Shown: positions 60,300 to 64,000 of the stretch, piece after piece
Numbering within the stretch: position 1 is the first letter of the stretch
How the letters are laid out: every line of letters begins with the position of its first letter
From: Actinoalloteichus fjordicus
Lineage (GTDB): Bacteria > Actinomycetota > Actinomycetes > Mycobacteriales > Pseudonocardiaceae
Direction: 5' to 3'
Assembly: GCF_001941625.1 (NCBI RefSeq)
Contig: NZ_CP016076.1
Coordinates: forward strand, 4,676,249 to 4,740,248
DNA length: 64,000 nucleotides
Position numbers and translations under genes: made by a program
Notes under the pieces: generated by a model
Told to the model about the DNA's origin: nothing
The model's database searches: none
The model's input: the letters and a program-made list of their open reading frames with translations, nothing else

Positions 60300-61096
60300 C
60301 GATCGGCCTGAGCACCTACGCGTTCTTCTGGCGGCTGTCCGATCGGATGCCGCGACCGCTGTCCTTGACCGAGGCGCTGGCGGAGACCCGCGCGCTCGGA
60401 GTCTCGCTCTTCCAGATCTGCGACCATCCGGAGCTGGAGCGGATGTCGACGGCCGAGCTGCGCGAACTGCGGACGGTGGCCGACGGACTGGGACTGACGC
60501 TCGAACTCGGCACCAGGGGTCTGCATCCGGATCACCTCCGCCGATACCTGGAGATCGCCCGCATCCTCGACGTCCGGCTGCTGCGCTCGATGATGAACTC
60601 CGGCGAGGACCGACCGTCCCCCGAGACGGCGGAGGACCGGCTTCGCACGGTCCTGCCCGAGTTCGCGGCGCAGGGCGTGACGCTGGCGTTGGAGACCTAC
60701 GAGCAGGTGCCCACCGCCACCCTGCTGCGGCTGATCGAACGCATCGACAGCCCGAACCTGGGCGTCTGCCTCGATCCCGGCAATGTCGTCGCCGCCCTCG
60801 AACACCCGGTGAGCGTCGTCGAGACCACCGCGTCCCGCGTGGTCAACGTGCACGTCAAGGACTTCGCCTTCAGCCGGAAGGACGGCTGGGTCGGCTTCAC
60901 GCTCGCGGGTGCCCCGCTCGGCACCGGCCTCCTGGACTACGACCACCTGATCAGGACGGTCGACCCGGAGGCACGGGGCGTCAACCAGGTGATCGAGCAC
61001 TGGCTGCCCTGGCAGGGCGACCCGGCGACGACCCGACTGCTGGAAGAGCAGTGGACCAGACACAACATCGAGTTCCTCAAGGAGCGGACATCATGA
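60296..61096 (+). CDS. oiaC: AP-endonuclease-2-like TIM barrel, probable 3-oxo-isoapionate decarboxylase
   Basis: A 266-residue xylose-isomerase-like TIM barrel. Metal-binding residues are seen in TLALETYEQVPTATLLRLIE (Glu), NLGVCLDPGNVVAALEHPVS (Asp), VVNVHVKDFAFSRKDGW (His, Lys) and a C-terminal Glu in NQVIEHWLPWQG. The family includes epimerases, inosose dehydratases and OiaC, which decarboxylates 3-oxo-isoapionate to L-erythrulose. The next gene resembles the oxidoisomerase that makes this keto acid, and the three preceding genes process L-erythrulose. OiaC is therefore the best fit; a 3-epimerase remains possible. Confidence 0.75.
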   Translation: MTIGLSTYAFFWRLSDRMPRPLSLTEALAETRALGVSLFQICDHPELERMSTAELRELRTVADGLGLTLELGTRGLHPDHLRRYLEIARILDVRLLRSMMNSGEDRPSPETAEDRLRTVLPEFAAQGVTLALETYEQVPTATLLRLIERIDSPNLGVCLDPGNVVAALEHPVSVVETTASRVVNVHVKDFAFSRKDGWVGFTLAGAPLGTGLLDYDHLIRTVDPEARGVNQVIEHWLPWQGDPATTRLLEEQWTRHNIEFLKERTS

Positions 61097-61956
61097 CGGC
61101 AGCACCAGCAGGACCCTTGACCATCGCCGTCATCGGCGCGGGCGGCAAGATGGGGATGCGCGTCTCGGACAATCTCGTCAGGACCGATCACCTCGTCCGC
61201 TACTGCGAGACCTCGGAGGCGGGCAGGCAGCGCGTGCAGCAGGCGGGCCGGGAGGTCACCGACGCGGTGACCGCCGTCCCGGACGCCGACGTGGTGATCC
61301 TCGCGGTGCCCGACATCGCGCTGGGTCCGGTGTCGGCGGACCTGGTCCCGCAGCTCAAGGCGGGCGCCGTGGTGCTCACCCTCGACCCGGCCGCCGCCTA
61401 CGCCGGGCTGCTGACCAAGCGGTCGGACCTGGAGTACGTCGTCGCCCACCCGTGCCATCCCTCGGTGTTCCTGGAGCGCACGACGCCCGAGGAGTATGCG
61501 GACACCTTCGGCGGCATCGCGGCCCCGCAGGACGTGGTGGCGGCCATCGAATCCGGCGACGAGGCTAAGCGGGCGCTCGCCGAGTCGGTCGTGCGAGTGA
61601 TGTACGCCCCGGTGCTGGACGTGCACTGGGTGACGGTCAAGCAGCTCGCCTACCTGGAGCCGACGCTGGTCGAGACGGTGGCGTGCATGGTGGGCGACCT
61701 CCTCAACGAGGCGCTCAAGGAGACCGTGCACACCGTCGGGGTCCCGGAGGCCGCCGCCCGCGCGATGCTGCTCGGCCACACCCAGGTCGCGCTGGCCAAC
61801 ACGCTCAAGGGCGACAACCCGTTCTCCGACGCGTGTCTCATCGCGATGGACTACGGCCGCGAGACGATCATCAAGGGCGACTGGAAGAAGATCTTCAACG
61901 ACGAGCAGCTCGACACCGTGATCGCCAGGATGCTGCATCTGAACGACAAGGGCTGA
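61093..61956 (+). CDS. apnO: NAD-dependent oxidoisomerase, probable D-apionate oxidoisomerase
   Basis: A 287-residue protein with an N-terminal Rossmann fold (LTIAVIGAGGKMGMRVSDNL; DADVVILAVPDIALGPVSAD) and a helical C-terminal dehydrogenase domain (VTVKQLAYLEPTLVETVACM; HTQVALANTLKGDNPFSDAC; GDWKKIFNDEQLD). A His pair in YVVAHPCHPSVFLERT is distinctive. It resembles the phosphogluconate-dehydrogenase-C-like group that includes ApnO, which oxidises and rearranges D-apionate to 3-oxo-isoapionate. Being last in an operon with OiaC-, LerK-, LerI- and DerI-like genes strongly supports this. Its start overlaps the previous stop. Confidence 0.78.
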   Translation: MTAAPAGPLTIAVIGAGGKMGMRVSDNLVRTDHLVRYCETSEAGRQRVQQAGREVTDAVTAVPDADVVILAVPDIALGPVSADLVPQLKAGAVVLTLDPAAAYAGLLTKRSDLEYVVAHPCHPSVFLERTTPEEYADTFGGIAAPQDVVAAIESGDEAKRALAESVVRVMYAPVLDVHWVTVKQLAYLEPTLVETVACMVGDLLNEALKETVHTVGVPEAAARAMLLGHTQVALANTLKGDNPFSDACLIAMDYGRETIIKGDWKKIFNDEQLDTVIARMLHLNDKG

Positions 61957-61972
61957 TCGTCGGATGTGCAGG

Positions 61973-62001
61973 CGCCCGGCGGGCCGTGGGTCCGCCGGGC
62001 G
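61973..62001 (+). terminator. Terminator of the apionate-type operon
   Basis: CGCCCGGCGG (61973-61982) pairs perfectly with CCGCCGGGCG (61992-62001) across a 9-nt loop, 17 bp after the last stop codon. Confidence 0.75.
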
Positions 62002-62466
62002 GCTGGCGTGTTCGAATCGTCGGCGACCCGCGTGGTGCGGGCGTCGACGTCCTGCGGTGTCGCCGATCTGTTGAGCAGGGCCGGGAACACGGTCACCGCT
62101 CGGATGGTCCGCGAACCCGACGAGCGGTGGGATCGGGTTCCGCAGGCGTATCTGCTGGCGACGAAATCGGGACGGCCGTGACCGACCGTTTCGCGTCCGT
62201 CCGTTCGCGACGGGGGTCGGGACCGGGCGCCGATCGGAATATGCAGGCAGCCGGGAAGGCCGCCGTGGTCGGGAAACGGCCTGGTGACGCGCTGCGGCAA
62301 GAACGGCGCTGCGCTGAGAAAGGGCAGTGCCCGAGAACGACAAGTGCCTGCGAGCGGCAGTACCCGCCACCGCGACGCCGATCGGCGAACAGCAGGGCAC
62401 GAGCCCCCGCAGCGCCCGGCCCCGTGACCCGGAGCCGGGCGCAGGTACGGCCTCAGGCTGCCGGCT
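62002..62466. other. Convergent gap, no gene recognised
   Basis: The remainder of the 61957-62466 gap has several short open frames without ribosome binding sites or recognisable products. Confidence 0.5.
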
Positions 62467-63201
62467 TCACAGCCGATCGAGGACCCAGGTCGCGAGTTCC
62501 TCGGTGATCACGCAGTGCGGGGTGTTCATGCTCGAGTAGACGAAGTCGTCGAACGCGCTCTCCTCCATGGGGAGACCGGAGACGTCGACGAACAGATCAC
62601 CGGCGCCGTCGAGGTCCCCGAAGCCGAGGGCGCTCAGGGTGGGCACGAAGTTGACCGAGCGGTGGAAGACCTCCGCTGCGCCGTATCGGTTGAGGACGTC
62701 GGCAAGGATGCCGAAGGACTCCAGGGTGCCGCCGGGCGCGCCGTCGATGGCGGGGAGGTCGCTGGTGACGATGTCCTTCGGCTTGCCGAGCGCCGCACGC
62801 AGCTCCGCTACGAGGACGTCGCTGCCTTCCGCCTGGGTCAGGAGATTCGTGCCCTTGAACAGCGGACCGGTGACCTTCAGCGCCACCTCGCCCGGCGGGA
62901 CCCCGTTGCCTGCGCCGTTGCCCGCGCCGTTGGCGACGACGAGCTTGCGGGGGCGGGCGGGCCAGGCGCCGAGGCGATTCAGATCAGCGAGGAGTTCCCT
63001 CCGGAGGGCGCCTGTGGCGGGCACCTCGTCTTCCGAGCCGATGTGGCGCCACAACAGCTGCCGGGCGGCCGGACTGTTGATCTGGTCGGCGAAGGCCGGG
63101 CTGCGGTAGTGCGCGAAGGCCTGGAGGGCGATCGGGATGGCGGCACCACCGTGCGGGCCGTCATAGGAGAGATAAGTGGCGGTCTGATGGTCCAGCCGCA
63201 T
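62467..63201 (-). CDS. Alpha/beta-hydrolase-like protein, apparently missing its N-terminal half
   Basis: A 244-residue frame from ATG 63201 (MRLDHQTATYLSYDGPHGGA). The sequence YLSYDGPHGGAAIPIALQAF, then SPAARQLLWRHIG and LADLNRLGAWPARPRKLVVA, resembles the part of certain secreted esterase/hydrolases that directly follows the Gly-x-Ser-x-Gly nucleophile elbow. No nucleophile motif exists upstream in any frame; a GTG at 63231 adds only ten residues. It therefore looks like a 5'-truncated copy. The remaining frame is intact, so the loss may be recent, or the protein may have a different role. Family placement is by memory of the motif and is moderate. Confidence 0.55.
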   Translation of the reverse strand: MRLDHQTATYLSYDGPHGGAAIPIALQAFAHYRSPAFADQINSPAARQLLWRHIGSEDEVPATGALRRELLADLNRLGAWPARPRKLVVANGAGNGAGNGVPPGEVALKVTGPLFKGTNLLTQAEGSDVLVAELRAALGKPKDIVTSDLPAIDGAPGGTLESFGILADVLNRYGAAEVFHRSVNFVPTLSALGFGDLDGAGDLFVDVSGLPMEESAFDDFVYSSMNTPHCVITEELATWVLDRL

Positions 63202-63420
63202 GTGATGGCGTTCGCAGGTCGAGCTGCTCACGCCGCGGTCGTCTCCACTGTGGACCGCCGTTCTCCCGGGACGTCGACTGCGCGGGAAGCAGCTGCCCAC
63301 AAAGGATTCCTCGGCCACGGGTGCGGCACCGAGACACCGCGCGAGGACGCGACCGGCAGCGGGGTCCGGCACCCCGACCGTCCGAGCGGACCGAGCCCGA
63401 TGCCGAGGATTACCCCGATA

Positions 63421-63432
63421 TGGTCTATACCA
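63421..63432. promoter_or_regulatory. DasR-like operator (dre)
   Basis: TGGTCTATACCA differs at one position from the palindromic core TGGTCTAGACCA bound by DasR, the GlcNAc-responsive GntR regulator of actinomycetes, and the flanking CT at 63433-63434 also matches the 16-bp consensus. It is 67 bp before the lactonase ATG. Confidence 0.55.
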
Positions 63433-63498
63433 CTGCGGTCTCCGCTGGACACACTGACCGGGCACTGACAACGACGACGATGGCGGTGGATCACGATC

Positions 63499-64000
63499 AT
63501 GCGAGACAGCGACACGACGCGACGCCGGTTTCTCGCGGCGCTGGGCATCACCGGGACCACGGCGGTGCTGGCCGCCGCGACGGGGGCGGGTGCCGCTGCC
63601 GCGACGACCGCAGGCGGCGGGCACCCCGCGGGCGGCCCGGGCGGCGCGGCGTCCGCGGCCGCAGCGTCCGCAGGCGCGACGGGCAGGCAGCCGCAGCCGG
63701 TGTACCTGGGCAGCTTCGGGTGGACCGATCCGCCGGGGCGCGGCCTCGACGTCGCGAGCCGGGACATCGACGGGCGGATCACGCTGGTCGGGACCGTGGC
63801 GGACGTGCCGGACGCCTCCTCGCTGGCGTTCTCGGCCGACCGCCGGTTCCTCTACACCGTGAACGAACTCGTCCCCACCGGTCGGGTCACCGCACTGAGC
63901 CTGGCCGACCCGTTCTCGCCCACGATCATCAACAGCAGATCCACGCTGGGCGCCGGACCCACGCACCTGAGCGTGCATCCCAGCGGGCGCTTCCTGCTCA
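63499..64000 (+). CDS. Tat-exported lactonase, seven-bladed propeller (partial)
   Basis: The first 167 residues of a protein that runs off the window. The N-terminus RDSDTTRRRFLAALGITGTT is a twin-arginine signal, followed by a long Ala/Gly linker. The start of a lactonase (Pgl-type, PF10282-like) beta-propeller follows: PQPVYLGSFGWTDPPGRGL, SSLAFSADRRFLYTVNEL and PTHLSVHPSGRFLL, the last being a propeller-blade signature. Such enzymes hydrolyse sugar lactones. A sugar-acid operon lies 1.5 kb away, so an extracytoplasmic aldonolactone substrate is possible but unproven. A DasR-like box precedes it. Confidence 0.82.
   Translation, partial: MRDSDTTRRRFLAALGITGTTAVLAAATGAGAAAATTAGGGHPAGGPGGAASAAAASAGATGRQPQPVYLGSFGWTDPPGRGLDVASRDIDGRITLVGTVADVPDASSLAFSADRRFLYTVNELVPTGRVTALSLADPFSPTIINSRSTLGAGPTHLSVHPSGRFLL

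Overview
The window is high-GC DNA (roughly 70%, codon third positions almost always G or C) with short intergenic gaps, frequent GTG/TTG starts and many ATGA/GTGA stop-start overlaps. Gene content (ECF sigma factor, graspetide genes, MFS pumps, many TetR/GntR/DeoR/ArsR regulators, secreted glycosidases) points to a filamentous actinomycete, most likely a Pseudonocardiales-type organism. No rRNA, tRNA, CRISPR array, transposase or phage module was recognised.

Layout. 1-5.5 kb: end of an ECF sigma factor; an ArsR regulator divergent from a His-tailed MFS exporter; a three-part FAD/Fe-S dehydrogenase. 6.1-8.6 kb: a lower-GC three-gene graspetide operon (precursor, ATP-grasp ligase, isoaspartyl-type methyltransferase). 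8.9-10.4 kb: a secreted ricin-B/GH43 enzyme. 10.7-19.6 kb: an amino-sugar catabolic island that fits N-acetylgalactosamine (DeoR regulator, class II aldolase, PfkB kinase, AgaS-type SIS protein, sugar MFS transporter, secreted GH20 hexosaminidase). 19.9-22.9 kb: a frameshifted phosphotransferase-fold gene, then TetR divergent from a 42-residue membrane peptide and a siderophore-interacting reductase.

23.7-41.7 kb is the most unusual block. Three paralogous large DUF4132-family proteins (one lacking the DUF4132 domain) precede a tight operon MoxR ATPase - DUF5682 - VWA - SWIM zinc finger. This is the same gene set as the poorly understood yehI/yehL/yehM/yehP/yehQ locus of E. coli. A toxin-like gene lies on the opposite strand between two of the paralogs. 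MoxR-vWA gene sets of this kind have been proposed to be NTP-driven conflict or chaperone-like systems.

42.2-54.4 kb is housekeeping-like accessory DNA: a NarL-type two-component pair, a serine hydrolase, an alpha/beta hydrolase, a double-HTH TetR regulator with an SDR protein, an orphan array of three identical-type operators, a membrane acyltransferase, an FkbM-like protein and a VOC protein. 54.6-62.0 kb is a FadR-type GntR regulator divergent from a six-gene operon (MFS, DhaK-DhaL kinase, RpiB, TIM-like isomerase, TIM-barrel decarboxylase, NAD-dependent oxidoisomerase) that matches D-apionate catabolism through L-erythrulose to D-erythrose 4-phosphate. The window ends with a 5'-truncated hydrolase and the start of a Tat-secreted lactonase behind a DasR-like box.

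A recurrent oddity runs through the window: degenerate tandem repeats with a 15-bp (five-codon) period occur both inside conserved enzymes and in intergenic DNA.
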